NCBI GenBank assembly: GCA_018064805.1
Contig: JAGHUN010000012.1
Coordinates: 1 to 64,000, forward strand
DNA: 64,000 nt
Direction of reading: 5' to 3'
Source of the DNA: Candidatus Colinaster scatohippi
GTDB taxonomy: Bacteria > Bacillota > Clostridia > Lachnospirales > Lachnospiraceae
Part shown: positions 1-10,432 of the stretch, piece after piece
How the letters are laid out: each line of letters starts with the position of its first letter
Numbering within the stretch: position 1 is the first letter of the stretch
Notes under the pieces: model-generated
Seen by the model: the letters and a program-made list of their open reading frames with translations, nothing else
Database searches by the model: none
What the model was told of the DNA's origin: nothing
Translations under genes and position numbers: made by a program

Positions 1-3
1 TTT

Positions 4-702
4 CTATAGCATGTTTTGCATTCTACCATAATAATATTTAGAAAAAGCTGTCTTCTTCAAATTCACACCATCAAGTACTTCCTTTATATAATCCGGAAGA
101 ATTTCATCATATTTTACTTCCAGAATGTGTCGGCCTGACGGCAACACCGGTACCATTTGTGGATATTCATCAAAAAACTCCTCCACATTATTACAGCAAC
201 CGATATTTCTGTCAAAGGTAACTCTCACATTTCCTAATGGATCAACAAAAGCAGTTCTCTCATATTCTACAATACAGACAGGCCGCAGCTGCCTATATAT
301 CATTTCAGAACTGATTTTATCTTTTAAATAAGAATTTCCATCATTTTCGTTTCTCTCACCACTTCTGAAAATTGTCCCTTTTTCAAGAAGTATATCTGCC
401 TCTTCTTTCGATATCTCTACAGACTTTTTAGCTGTAAAACCATGCTTTTTACTTTTAAGCTCAAGATGGATCATATCCGAATTATTATTATATGTCCTAA
501 TTCGGAACTTTTCTCTATCATCCGAACCATTCTCGTTTTCAAAAAGACAGGTATCATACATATCATCGAAATATACGCTTCTAACAACATATGAAGCCCC
601 CGTAATATGCGAATCAAGTGAAACAAGCGGAACAAGTGATGTCAGCAAATATGCAATTTGTTCTTCTGTTACAAAATATTTTTGTTCTACTCTGTAGTCC
701 AT
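4..702 (-). CDS. VTC domain-containing protein (polyphosphate polymerase-like)
   Basis: Intact 232 aa ORF. Motifs typical of VTC/triphosphate-tunnel proteins: EQKYFVT at N-terminus, VRSVYFDD, KFRIRTY, LELKSKKHGFTAKKSV, CIVEYERTAF, RVTFDRNI, LEVKYDEILPDYI. Confidence 0.85.
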   Translation of the reverse strand: MDYRVEQKYFVTEEQIAYLLTSLVPLVSLDSHITGASYVVRSVYFDDMYDTCLFENENGSDDREKFRIRTYNNNSDMIHLELKSKKHGFTAKKSVEISKEEADILLEKGTIFRSGERNENDGNSYLKDKISSEMIYRQLRPVCIVEYERTAFVDPLGNVRVTFDRNIGCCNNVEEFFDEYPQMVPVLPSGRHILEVKYDEILPDYIKEVLDGVNLKKTAFSKYYYGRMQNML

Positions 703-2225
703 ATCTTTGATAAATAATTCAATCGTTTGTTTAAAAAATCTGCAAGATAATCATATTCTGCTTTATCACCAATCATAAAGTTATTGCTTGCATACATATC
801 CTTCCATCTAATTGCGTCCATTGAAACTGATGGATGAAGCATATTGTAGTAAACAGTAATACTATTATCATTTAATTCATTTCCGTATGGTATAACTGCT
901 TTTCTAAATTCCTCACGTAGTATCTGCTGAAAATCATCTCTGTCATAAAGTTTGGCAAACCAGTTAGTTGAGGATGCCACTTCACCAAGCTTTGTCAGAT
1001 TACTATAATCTTCCTTACTGTATTCCATCCAATCAAGATAATTTCCAAGACTCATATCAAAATCCCAACCGGTCGAAATGCGTAGTCTTCCATCCACCAG
1101 ATCCGAATCCTTAAAGTAATATGTGCTTGAAACACCTGCATCATAATTCTTAAGTACTTCTTCAATAATATACCATTTTACAAAGCTTTCCATATCTATA
1201 TATTCCGATATGTCTTTTCCCGTATCCGGATTTATCCCATCCACCGACAATATAGCTTTTTCTATTTCATCAAAATAATTGGAAATATATTCTATTTCAT
1301 CAACGGAACAGTACTTTGGTGACTTAACGACAAAATACTCACCGCCATCAGTTGAAAAGCAGCTGACATTCTCGCCATATTCAGTCTCATATCTCTCAAC
1401 AAATTCACGCTCAATTATATATCCGCCTGTAATATCTGATGGATTCTGAAGCAGGTTCAGGGCCTTCTTTTTGGGGGTCTCATAGATATTTAATGAGTCA
1501 ACATTTGTCTTTTTATAAATCTCCTTCATTGTGGTTTCCAAATCGGCAATATCTATTCTGCCACGACCAACCTCTACGGCAGGCGCCAGATAATAATTAC
1601 CCATATAGTCACCATCTATATAAAGATCCGAAAACAGACCTGAATTGCTACCTGCTATATTTAATCGCTGCTCTAGCTGTCGCCCGATTTCATTACGCAG
1701 GCATGTCGGATCGGATGCATTGGCAATGAGCGCATAGCTATGACCCGCTGCCAGCCCATATATACTAACTTCCTTTTCAAAATATAAAGTAAAGGATTTT
1801 TTGTCCCAACTGTTCCAGGAATAATTACCTCTTCCTTTAATATATTTCAGTCCACCCCGGATAATAAGATCTCCATCCTTACTGTATACCCTCATTTTAC
1901 CGGGTTCTTTGTAATTCTTATCACTATATATATTATTAATATCTGATGACCTTGTATTTATAAAAATTGACGGTATATTTTCCGATTTCATTACTACCGG
2001 ATTAAGTGCTTTAACCAGTCGCTTCTTTTCAGTAGCATTCACATCTGCATAAGATGGCAGGAAAAGATATTGTCCATCTTCATTTTCATATATATTTATT
2101 GTTTCATTTCCTACTCTTATTCCTAATTCTATTTTCTCACTGCTACCTCGTACAACAATCAAAGCGCCGAGAACAATTACTGAAATTATCAGAGTAATCA
2201 ATTTAATGACTGCATATTTTTTCAT
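687..2225 (-). CDS. CotH kinase family protein, membrane anchored
   Basis: N-terminal TM segment, then CotH-like motifs (GRGNYSWNSWDKKSFTLYFEK, LRNEIGRQL, DGDYMGNYYL, STGWDFDMSLGNY). ORF begins directly after the upstream YfhO stop. Confidence 0.88.
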   Translation of the reverse strand: MKKYAVIKLITLIISVIVLGALIVVRGSSEKIELGIRVGNETINIYENEDGQYLFLPSYADVNATEKKRLVKALNPVVMKSENIPSIFINTRSSDINNIYSDKNYKEPGKMRVYSKDGDLIIRGGLKYIKGRGNYSWNSWDKKSFTLYFEKEVSIYGLAAGHSYALIANASDPTCLRNEIGRQLEQRLNIAGSNSGLFSDLYIDGDYMGNYYLAPAVEVGRGRIDIADLETTMKEIYKKTNVDSLNIYETPKKKALNLLQNPSDITGGYIIEREFVERYETEYGENVSCFSTDGGEYFVVKSPKYCSVDEIEYISNYFDEIEKAILSVDGINPDTGKDISEYIDMESFVKWYIIEEVLKNYDAGVSSTYYFKDSDLVDGRLRISTGWDFDMSLGNYLDWMEYSKEDYSNLTKLGEVASSTNWFAKLYDRDDFQQILREEFRKAVIPYGNELNDNSITVYYNMLHPSVSMDAIRWKDMYASNNFMIGDKAEYDYLADFLNKRLNYLSKIWTTE

Positions 2226-4877
2226 TTAATGCTTAAGTAATCCTTTTTTGTCTATAACTATATAAATTGCCAATATCGCTAATGTAACCAGGGTAACTAT
2301 CAGCCCGGCAATAAATCCCTTAGGAATAAAATACATATCTACCATTCCGGCTTCACCCGTTGGAATATACATAAGTGCACCATAAATACACAAGGGTTCT
2401 ATCTTTTTACCATTAATTCTTATATGCCAGCCTTCCTCATAAGGAATAGACGTAAATACACCATCACCGGATGGAACCTCAATTTTAAGATGTGATGAAC
2501 TGATTTTTGATACTGTAGCCTTTGAAGAATTCTGTCCACTGACAGCTATGTCATATATCTTAGAAAGCTCCTCAATATTCTCGGTTACAAATAATGGTTT
2601 ACCAAATTCCGGATTATCACCCTCAACTACTATCTTTATTGTCAATTTTTCCGATGTATCATAATTGCCCAGCTTAAGAACCTTATAACACGCACTGTTA
2701 CAGTATCCCGTAAGCAGTTCTCCATTTTTATAGATGACCATATTCTGCACAAGACCCGAAAGTCCATCTATATACATATACATTTCACCATTGCAAACCG
2801 GACTAATCTCATATTCACGGATAGCATTTCCATCCTCTGAATACTCATTTAGTGTAACATCAGCATCAACAAAAATATCCGCTTCTTCACCAATGACCCT
2901 TCCAAACAGCTCCTCCTGAAGTTTAAATGGATTCCTGTCTATTTTCTGAGGATTATCTATGTTGTCAACATCATCATATTTGAAGTTTCTTACACCAAGA
3001 GCAACCGGCAGCGCATAACTATTCTCATACATCATAACTCTGTCAGATGACAAGTCTCTTCGTAATACATATGCCGGGTGCATAATGGATTCATCTTCTG
3101 TCATCAGATACTTTACCCCAAGCATACTGTCCATTGTGACAGTATTGTCATTTCCATAATGTGTATATAGTCCATCATCATTATATCCACATCTCTGAAG
3201 GAAATAACGAACATATGTCATTCCAGCCGAACTATAATGCGTAACTCCATTGAAGCCATACATCATGCACTCATTCTGCTGTCTTGGAGTCTGGCTTTCC
3301 ATTCTATAAAAGGAACTATCCGCAGCCTTAACCTTGTTAACTGCCTCCTCTGTCCTTATAATTTTATCGCCGAATTCAGATACCTTCTCACATTTCATCG
3401 CAACAAACGGATATGTAAATGCTGCGTTTACTGTAAGTTCGCATACAAGCACACCCAGAATAGCAAGAACCGAAACCGTTCGCATCCTTAGTTTAACTGC
3501 AATAGCAATCAATCCTGCACCTATAACTAACAGTACCAAATTAATTAATATCATTTTTTTATTTACATACTCATAATCACCAAATGCAATTATTGCCATA
3601 ATTACTAAAATAATCACACCAACAACTGCAATCGAAGTAAGTGAAATCTGCTTACGTTCCTCTTTATCCGGCGAAATATCACTAATTTCTGCAAGAAAAC
3701 TACAAGCACACACAAGCATCATAAATACACATAAGGGTGCCTGACGATATGGATGTCCTGATGGTTCCATACCTGCATGCCAGAACAGGTTGACAATATC
3801 CAGGCAAAACGATACAAGGAAGATTATCCCCATAACTGCAAATGCCAGTTTCTCCCTGATTTCTATTTTATGGCTGGCAAAAAAGAGACCAAACAGAATC
3901 AAAATTATAATTCCGCAATACAACTGCGGAAGACCAAATCTTGGCTGTATGACATCATATGCTAAAAACAGGGTCTTACTAAGTACATCCGTGGGCATAA
4001 GATTCTTACCGGTTGTCTCAAGTCCCAGCTGAAAAATATCCTTAGGACTATTAAAGAGCTCAAGAAGGGTTGGTAACAGCACTGCCATATCAATTAATAC
4101 CGGAATAATAGTAGCAACAGCGACACGCAAAATCCCCTTTACAGGATGATTATCCTTTCTTACAAAAAGAATCATAAGTGTCCACAAGCCTACGAATATC
4201 AGCACCTGATATGTAATGTAATAATTGAAAAGCAGAAGTAGCATAATACTTATGCTATATCCAAGCATTTTAGTGTCGGGACCTATATTATTGCTTTCAA
4301 GCATCTTTTCCAGAAAATAAATTACAATCGGAACTGATATTACAACATCTGTCCACATCATATTCATACTCTGTGCAATAAGGAAACCTGAAAAAGCCCA
4401 TGCCACTGATACAATCCATATATATCTGCCTACTTTATAGCCGCGTTTTTGACATATATACCACTGTAGAAACATATCCATAATCACTGCACCAAGCACT
4501 AATGTTATCCCAATAATCAGACTTACAGCAATCGGAAAAGCCGGCTCATCAAAAAAACAGAATATCACAAAAAGTGGATTGCTTAGATAATATATGAAAA
4601 AACCAATAGTCCCTGAGCCAAGAGCTGTACTAAATGAATAAAACACATTATTCTGTCCGGCATATATGGTCTTCAAGTACGAATAGAAGTCAACATACTG
4701 TCGCTTCAAATCATACATAATCCATGTGTTCTCACCAAATGGAGCTATTCTGCATACTACAAGAAGTGCTATGTACATTAACAGAACAAGCACGCCCGCA
4801 ATGCAGGCGTGCCAATATTTATTTGTTACCTTCTCTGACAAGGTTAGACTCTTCATCATCTTCATCCTCATATTCAA
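2226..4877 (-). CDS. YfhO family polytopic membrane protein (GT-C-like), paralog 1
   Basis: 883 aa, multiple TM helices, YfhO-like blocks (MYDLKRQYVDFYSYLKTIYAGQNNVFYSFSTALGSGTIGF; HAGMEPSGHPYRQAPL; YNDDGLYTHYGNDNTVTMDSMLGVKYLMT). Start may be one of several downstream Met codons (as far as 4856). Confidence 0.88.
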   Translation of the reverse strand: MNMRMKMMKSLTLSEKVTNKYWHACIAGVLVLLMYIALLVVCRIAPFGENTWIMYDLKRQYVDFYSYLKTIYAGQNNVFYSFSTALGSGTIGFFIYYLSNPLFVIFCFFDEPAFPIAVSLIIGITLVLGAVIMDMFLQWYICQKRGYKVGRYIWIVSVAWAFSGFLIAQSMNMMWTDVVISVPIVIYFLEKMLESNNIGPDTKMLGYSISIMLLLLFNYYITYQVLIFVGLWTLMILFVRKDNHPVKGILRVAVATIIPVLIDMAVLLPTLLELFNSPKDIFQLGLETTGKNLMPTDVLSKTLFLAYDVIQPRFGLPQLYCGIIILILFGLFFASHKIEIREKLAFAVMGIIFLVSFCLDIVNLFWHAGMEPSGHPYRQAPLCVFMMLVCACSFLAEISDISPDKEERKQISLTSIAVVGVIILVIMAIIAFGDYEYVNKKMILINLVLLVIGAGLIAIAVKLRMRTVSVLAILGVLVCELTVNAAFTYPFVAMKCEKVSEFGDKIIRTEEAVNKVKAADSSFYRMESQTPRQQNECMMYGFNGVTHYSSAGMTYVRYFLQRCGYNDDGLYTHYGNDNTVTMDSMLGVKYLMTEDESIMHPAYVLRRDLSSDRVMMYENSYALPVALGVRNFKYDDVDNIDNPQKIDRNPFKLQEELFGRVIGEEADIFVDADVTLNEYSEDGNAIREYEISPVCNGEMYMYIDGLSGLVQNMVIYKNGELLTGYCNSACYKVLKLGNYDTSEKLTIKIVVEGDNPEFGKPLFVTENIEELSKIYDIAVSGQNSSKATVSKISSSHLKIEVPSGDGVFTSIPYEEGWHIRINGKKIEPLCIYGALMYIPTGEAGMVDMYFIPKGFIAGLIVTLVTLAILAIYIVIDKKGLLKH

Positions 4878-7458
4878 AGTAGTCCGCTTCTGTTATCCTA
4901 AGTCTGGCCACAAGCAGGATTATAAGAACAGATAATCCTGTTACACATATACCAAGAATTAACCCTTCCGGAATATATGTCATTTCTATCTCTATATTTT
5001 CGCCCGGTTCAAGCTCTACCATTTGTATTGCTTCCGTTACGGGTATATATATCAATGAATCATAGGCCTCTTTAGGTTGAACCTTAGTTCCTGCAACCTT
5101 AATCTTCCATCCCTTTTCAAATGGAATCGTTGTAAAGATTCCTATCTGACCGCTTATTTCATCCCCAACCGTATAAGCACTGTCAACAGTCATTTTAAGA
5201 TGAGAAGAACTTATTTTATCTACACTTGCAAATCTTGATGAGACAGCATTATACGCTGCTGCAAGTGCTTCTGTATTCTCTGTCATAAAAAGAGTGGCAC
5301 CTATCTCATCTGCTTCATCTGCCTTAATTCGAACATATATTGTCTCACCCTTTTCATAATATCCGAGATCTATAACCTTAAGGCAGGAATTATTGCCATA
5401 GTAGCTGATAAATTCATCATTGAGATATATTTCCATATTATCAAAGTCATCAACAATATCTGCAACATAGAAATACATATCGCCACTCATCGCAGCTGTC
5501 ACTTCATATTCAATTTCCGGTCTGCCGGATATTATTTCCCTCTCGATTGTTTCGGCCGGTTCAAATATCTCAACCAATTCACCTGCAAGTCGTGTATATA
5601 TCTCCTCCTGGAAAGAGAATGGATCCATACTCTCACCACTCATCTCACGATATACGCCGATTCCTATAGGTAAAGCATAGGGATTCCGATAAGCCTGAAT
5701 ATCTCCATCTACAACCAGCTCATAATCTTTATGCATTCTGCCGGCATGAGCAGCATCCGTAAGCAGATATTTTACACCCAGAATAGAGTCTGCCGTCTGT
5801 GTATTATCATACCCATAATCTGTATATAATCCATCATCGTTATAGCCCATTTTCCGTAACATATTACGGACATATACGAGTCCTGCAGAACTATAATGTG
5901 TAACGCCGTTATACATAAACATCATGCTGTCATTCTGCTGTCTTGGAGACCAGCTGTCCATTCTATAGAACGAGCCGTCCAAGGCCTTAACAGCATTAAC
6001 AGTTTTTTCAATAGAACTAATTGTTTCCGCAAACTCTGTCGCCGTCTCCTGCTGCATTGATTCCATTTTGTGAATATATACTGCATTGACACCAAGATCC
6101 GCAAACTGAACACATAACAGCATCATGCAGACTGCCATCGTCACAAGTCTCTTTTTTGACAAAAGAAGTAGTATAAGCAAAACAAAAACCAAAGCAAAAC
6201 CTGCATAGTTAATCCATATTTTCCACTTATACATATATGATGCCGGTATACTAAATGCATAATACATTGCAGCCAGTACGACACCAAGTGCAATAGCCAG
6301 TCGTGGCAGTGTTATTCCTTCACTAATCTCCTGAAGACTCCTGCAGGCACAAACAATCATTACAAATACACACATTATAGCCTGTCTGTATGGATAGCCC
6401 GAAGGCTCCATTCCGGCATGCCATATCAGATTAAGTTCCTCATTTACAAAAGATGCAACGAAGAAAGCCAGCAATATAAACATGGATAATTTCTCTGAAA
6501 TCTTTATCCTTTTATTAAGGAAAAAGAGGATAACCAAGACAAGCATAAGCATTCCACAGAATACCATTGGCGACCCCCAGTATATCTCAAGAGAATCATA
6601 AGAAAGAGAAAACAGCTTGCATACAACCTGACGAACCGAAATATCATTATGTGCAATCATCAGGCTCTCATCTGTTATATCCTTAGGACTATTTTTGAGT
6701 TCAAGGAAGGTTGGGATAAGTACTATAGCATCCAGTCCCGCACCGGCAACCGTAGCCATTCCAAGCCTAAAAATAGCCTGCGAAGGATTTTTTTCCTTAC
6801 GTGCTATCATCCTTATAATGAACCAGAAAAGTACAAATATAAGAACCATATATGATATATAGTAATTAAGGAAAAGAATTGCAGCTACCGACAGAATATA
6901 TCCCATCAGCTTGCCACCATCCAAAAGTCGCTCTGTCATTATCATAACAACCGGCATAAGAATGATAACATCAAGCCACATTATATTCATTGAATTGGCA
7001 ATTACAAAACCACAAAAACTGTATGTTACTGCGCAGAGATAGGATCCCTTACCACAATACTTCTGAAGAAATACATCCATTGCTGATGATGCACTGGCAA
7101 GCTTAAGGCCTATTACAATTGTAATAGCAAGCGGCATCAACTCATTTGGAAACATAACAATCAGTAGCAAAAAAGGACTTGCAAGATAATAAGTGCAGAA
7201 GCCTATTATTCCGGATCCCAGAGTTGTGCTGAACGAATAAAATACATTATTATCACCGGCCAGTATATGTCTGTAAAAGGAATAAAAATCCACATACTGA
7301 CGTTTCATATCATAGCTAACCCAAGTATTATCACCAAATGGTGTCATTTGACACAACCATACTACAATCGTGTACATAACAATTGTAATTATGCCTGACA
7401 CAATATAATGCGGTATATTTAGTTTTTTCTTCTCAGAATTAACAGCTACCATTTTCAA
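4819..7458 (-). CDS. YfhO family polytopic membrane protein (GT-C-like), paralog 2
   Basis: 879 aa, same conserved blocks as the downstream paralog (YDMKRQYVDFYSFYRHILAGDNNVFYSFSTTLGSGIIGF; HAGMEPSGYPYRQAIM). Confidence 0.88.
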   Translation of the reverse strand: MKMVAVNSEKKKLNIPHYIVSGIITIVMYTIVVWLCQMTPFGDNTWVSYDMKRQYVDFYSFYRHILAGDNNVFYSFSTTLGSGIIGFCTYYLASPFLLLIVMFPNELMPLAITIVIGLKLASASSAMDVFLQKYCGKGSYLCAVTYSFCGFVIANSMNIMWLDVIILMPVVMIMTERLLDGGKLMGYILSVAAILFLNYYISYMVLIFVLFWFIIRMIARKEKNPSQAIFRLGMATVAGAGLDAIVLIPTFLELKNSPKDITDESLMIAHNDISVRQVVCKLFSLSYDSLEIYWGSPMVFCGMLMLVLVILFFLNKRIKISEKLSMFILLAFFVASFVNEELNLIWHAGMEPSGYPYRQAIMCVFVMIVCACRSLQEISEGITLPRLAIALGVVLAAMYYAFSIPASYMYKWKIWINYAGFALVFVLLILLLLSKKRLVTMAVCMMLLCVQFADLGVNAVYIHKMESMQQETATEFAETISSIEKTVNAVKALDGSFYRMDSWSPRQQNDSMMFMYNGVTHYSSAGLVYVRNMLRKMGYNDDGLYTDYGYDNTQTADSILGVKYLLTDAAHAGRMHKDYELVVDGDIQAYRNPYALPIGIGVYREMSGESMDPFSFQEEIYTRLAGELVEIFEPAETIEREIISGRPEIEYEVTAAMSGDMYFYVADIVDDFDNMEIYLNDEFISYYGNNSCLKVIDLGYYEKGETIYVRIKADEADEIGATLFMTENTEALAAAYNAVSSRFASVDKISSSHLKMTVDSAYTVGDEISGQIGIFTTIPFEKGWKIKVAGTKVQPKEAYDSLIYIPVTEAIQMVELEPGENIEIEMTYIPEGLILGICVTGLSVLIILLVARLRITEADYFEYEDEDDEESNLVREGNK

Positions 7459-8202
7459 TCACTTCCCTACTTTTCGATTGATTTCACTCAAATCAGATAA
7501 TGCCCTTATTCCAATTCTTACTATTTTTGCAGGATTAATACTATTAATTCCCCCCTGCCTTGGTCTGAAGGATATAGGAACAAAGCGCATATTTATCCTT
7601 TTATTATTATTTATTTTTCCCTTGGCCATTTTACCCCAAATGCCAGTTAACGCAATATTAGTTAAACTATATCCTTCCGGAATATAGTCCATAGCAACTT
7701 TTAAGGATTCCGCCTTCATAAGTCTGTACGGTGTATTCACATCTTCTACTCTTACCTTGAATATAATCAGAACCACCAATCGTACAAAAGCGGAAATGAC
7801 CACTCTTGCTATTCCATCCTCACGCCTTTTTCTATTTCCTATCTGAACATCGTATTCTTTGCGCGCCTCGTAAAACTGCTCAAACTCAGACGCAAAGGTC
7901 TGTCCATCCGAATCGGTTTGAAAAATATACTCTGCACCTTTTTCAAGTGCATATTTATAGCCTGCATAAATACTTGATCCGTGCCCACCGTTTTTTTTGC
8001 TGATGACCTCCAAAAACTCTCTTTCTATTTTTTCGTTTTCACAAATTTCAAGAGTTTCATCACTACTGCCGTCATCTACAATCACAAGTCTTGAACGTCC
8101 ATCCGAATTGTATTTTTCTATTATTTCATACCACTCTTTTATTGTTGTTGCTATATTCTCTGCTTCATTATACGCAGGAATAACAATATATAAAGAATCC
8201 AT
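7459..8202 (-). CDS. Glycosyltransferase family 2 (dolichyl/polyprenyl-phosphate sugar synthase-like)
   Basis: GT2 N-terminus YIVIPAYNEAENI, VDDGSSDET, FQTDSDGQT; DPM1-like layout without C-terminal TM helices. Confidence 0.85.
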   Translation of the reverse strand: MDSLYIVIPAYNEAENIATTIKEWYEIIEKYNSDGRSRLVIVDDGSSDETLEICENEKIEREFLEVISKKNGGHGSSIYAGYKYALEKGAEYIFQTDSDGQTFASEFEQFYEARKEYDVQIGNRKRREDGIARVVISAFVRLVVLIIFKVRVEDVNTPYRLMKAESLKVAMDYIPEGYSLTNIALTGIWGKMAKGKINNNKRINMRFVPISFRPRQGGINSINPAKIVRIGIRALSDLSEINRKVGK

Positions 8203-8203
8203 A

Positions 8204-9184
8204 TTACAATCTAATTGCCTTGTGTATTTTCCTTGTGCATACAGGTGCCACTGTAAGTAGTATCAAATAAATCTTGTTTTTTACAGTCAACCTGCTATTA
8301 AACAGCATTCTTCCAAAGTTCTTCCTTAAATATCCGACTACATTTCTGTAAAATATATTATCCTTCTTCATTTGCGATATAGGAATATGAAGCATATAGT
8401 CCAGGCGCTGATATAGGGCAAATCTTTTGGCAACAGGGGCAAGGTTCGGATAACTGCCACCTATAAGCTTCTCTGCATAATCCGCATTATCCACAATATC
8501 TATAAATACCCTGCTAAAGTCTTCGCTGTCAGCTCTTCTGCTGTTACTCCCTATTCTATAGAAAACATGATAGCTTTGATTAGGAAGAATAACATATTCC
8601 GGTATTTTTTCAAGCATTTGCATAAGAAGGAAAAAATCCTCATTAAGCTTGCCTTCAGGAAATCTCAAGCCATCAAACAATGACACATCTGTCAGTCTTG
8701 TGCAAAAACTACAATCCCCACGATGCATAAGAAGTTCTTCTATCTGCCACAGATTAGTTACCACCATCACCTCTTTAGGAGGAATACATACATCCGGTCT
8801 TCTGTTTCCTGATATATCAATCTCATCCCTCGATATCTGCGCCATTGGTACATTGTACTTCTTAATGGCATTAAGCATTAACTCAACATAGTCACTGTCT
8901 ATATAATCATCACTATCTACAAATCCCAGATATTTTCCATTAGCATTATCAATTCCGAGATTGCGCGCACTTGACGAACCACCATTTTCCTTGTGGAACA
9001 CAACAATTCTTCCATCCTCTTTTGCAAGTTCATCACACACTGCTCCGGTACCATCAGTGGACCCATCATCTACAAGAATTATCTCAAGATTACTATAGGT
9101 CTGACCACATACCGATCTGACACATCTCTCAAGATATTCGCGCTCTATATTATAAATTGGAATAATTATTGTAACTAAATCCAT
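8204..9184 (-). CDS. Glycosyltransferase family 2
   Basis: VTIIIPIYNIEREYLERCVRSVCGQTYSNLEIILVDDGSTDGTG...GFVDSDDYI, canonical GT2. Confidence 0.92.
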   Translation of the reverse strand: MDLVTIIIPIYNIEREYLERCVRSVCGQTYSNLEIILVDDGSTDGTGAVCDELAKEDGRIVVFHKENGGSSSARNLGIDNANGKYLGFVDSDDYIDSDYVELMLNAIKKYNVPMAQISRDEIDISGNRRPDVCIPPKEVMVVTNLWQIEELLMHRGDCSFCTRLTDVSLFDGLRFPEGKLNEDFFLLMQMLEKIPEYVILPNQSYHVFYRIGSNSRRADSEDFSRVFIDIVDNADYAEKLIGGSYPNLAPVAKRFALYQRLDYMLHIPISQMKKDNIFYRNVVGYLRKNFGRMLFNSRLTVKNKIYLILLTVAPVCTRKIHKAIRL

Positions 9185-9190
9185 TCCCTG

Positions 9191-10432
9191 TTAATCCTTT
9201 AACTTTCCACTTGCCCAGAATCTTGGCTTTATTATCGGTGCAATAGACATTGGTCCGTCCTCTGCCACACGCATCTGACCGCTTTTAAGTCCTTCATAAA
9301 AGTCTATCACCCTGTCCGCTGCAACCTCTGCATTCCATTTAGTTATTATGGTATCATAGGCTGCCTTTCCAAACTGTGTAATCATATGAGGATTCTCAAA
9401 TAACCACACCACCTGCTCCAACATACTGTTATATGATCCCTCATGATACAGAAGGCCGTTTTGTTTATGCTCAATAAGATACTGCGCACATCCTGCTTCA
9501 TCATTCACGACTTCCGCGAGTCCTGCATTCATTCCCTCATTTACTACAGCTCCCCAGCCTTCCAAAAAGTTACTGGTAAAAATATGAATATGACTGCTCT
9601 CCATTATGTCACGAACCTTTTCAGGCCCCAAAAAGCCATGGAAAGTAATATGCTCGGCTATCATTTCATATTCTGCCATTTCCTTTAGTTCATCCTCCAA
9701 CGGACCTGCGCCTATCATATGAATATGAAATCTATATCCACGATTCGTAAGATCTGCGGCAAGCTTAACCATAAATTCAGGATGCTTTAACTCCAGAAAT
9801 CTTCCTGCCCATACAATCTGAATATTCTTGGCAGTAAGTACCGGTGGTTTTAATGGCAATTCCTCCTCAGCCTCAATATGAATTGTATCTATTTTGTCCT
9901 TATTCTTCCACAATGAAGCCGTATCATAATAGCTTCGTGTTGCAGGAAAATAACCAAACTTCAGCATCTTGCCCGGATACGCGCAAATAAGCTTATAATC
10001 CGAAGCAACAAAGGCTCCGTTACACAGAAGATATACGGGAGACTTTCTATATCTAATATGGTCTTTATATTTTCTCAATAAGCCTCTTGGCGAAATTGCC
10101 TTCCACTGACCTTCCCTGTAAAGACGCTCACTGATTCTAAGAACTATCTTCCCGGCCTTTAATCTGTCCTGAATTAGTGCCTCATCCTCAAGCCACCCCA
10201 CAAGCAACATATCACAATCATCAATTGCTTTTTTGGCAAGCTCCATATCCTCATAGCTGAGCACAACATAGGGATAGTCCTTAGGATTAACCGCCCATCC
10301 CATCTGTATGCGCTTCTCTTCCATTGGCTCAGTCTGAATAAAACAGTAACTGCTTCCAATCCTGTCATACATTGCCTCAGAAAAAGGAATCTGATGGTGA
10401 TTTATGTAGTTGGAGATCATAGTTATTTTCAT
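9191..10432 (-). CDS. Glycosyltransferase family 4
   Basis: Rossmann-type C-terminal block VWAGRFLELKHPEFMVKLA...TSNFLEGWGAVVNEGMNAG (E-x7-E region). Confidence 0.88.
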   Translation of the reverse strand: MKITMISNYINHHQIPFSEAMYDRIGSSYCFIQTEPMEEKRIQMGWAVNPKDYPYVVLSYEDMELAKKAIDDCDMLLVGWLEDEALIQDRLKAGKIVLRISERLYREGQWKAISPRGLLRKYKDHIRYRKSPVYLLCNGAFVASDYKLICAYPGKMLKFGYFPATRSYYDTASLWKNKDKIDTIHIEAEEELPLKPPVLTAKNIQIVWAGRFLELKHPEFMVKLAADLTNRGYRFHIHMIGAGPLEDELKEMAEYEMIAEHITFHGFLGPEKVRDIMESSHIHIFTSNFLEGWGAVVNEGMNAGLAEVVNDEAGCAQYLIEHKQNGLLYHEGSYNSMLEQVVWLFENPHMITQFGKAAYDTIITKWNAEVAADRVIDFYEGLKSGQMRVAEDGPMSIAPIIKPRFWASGKLKD

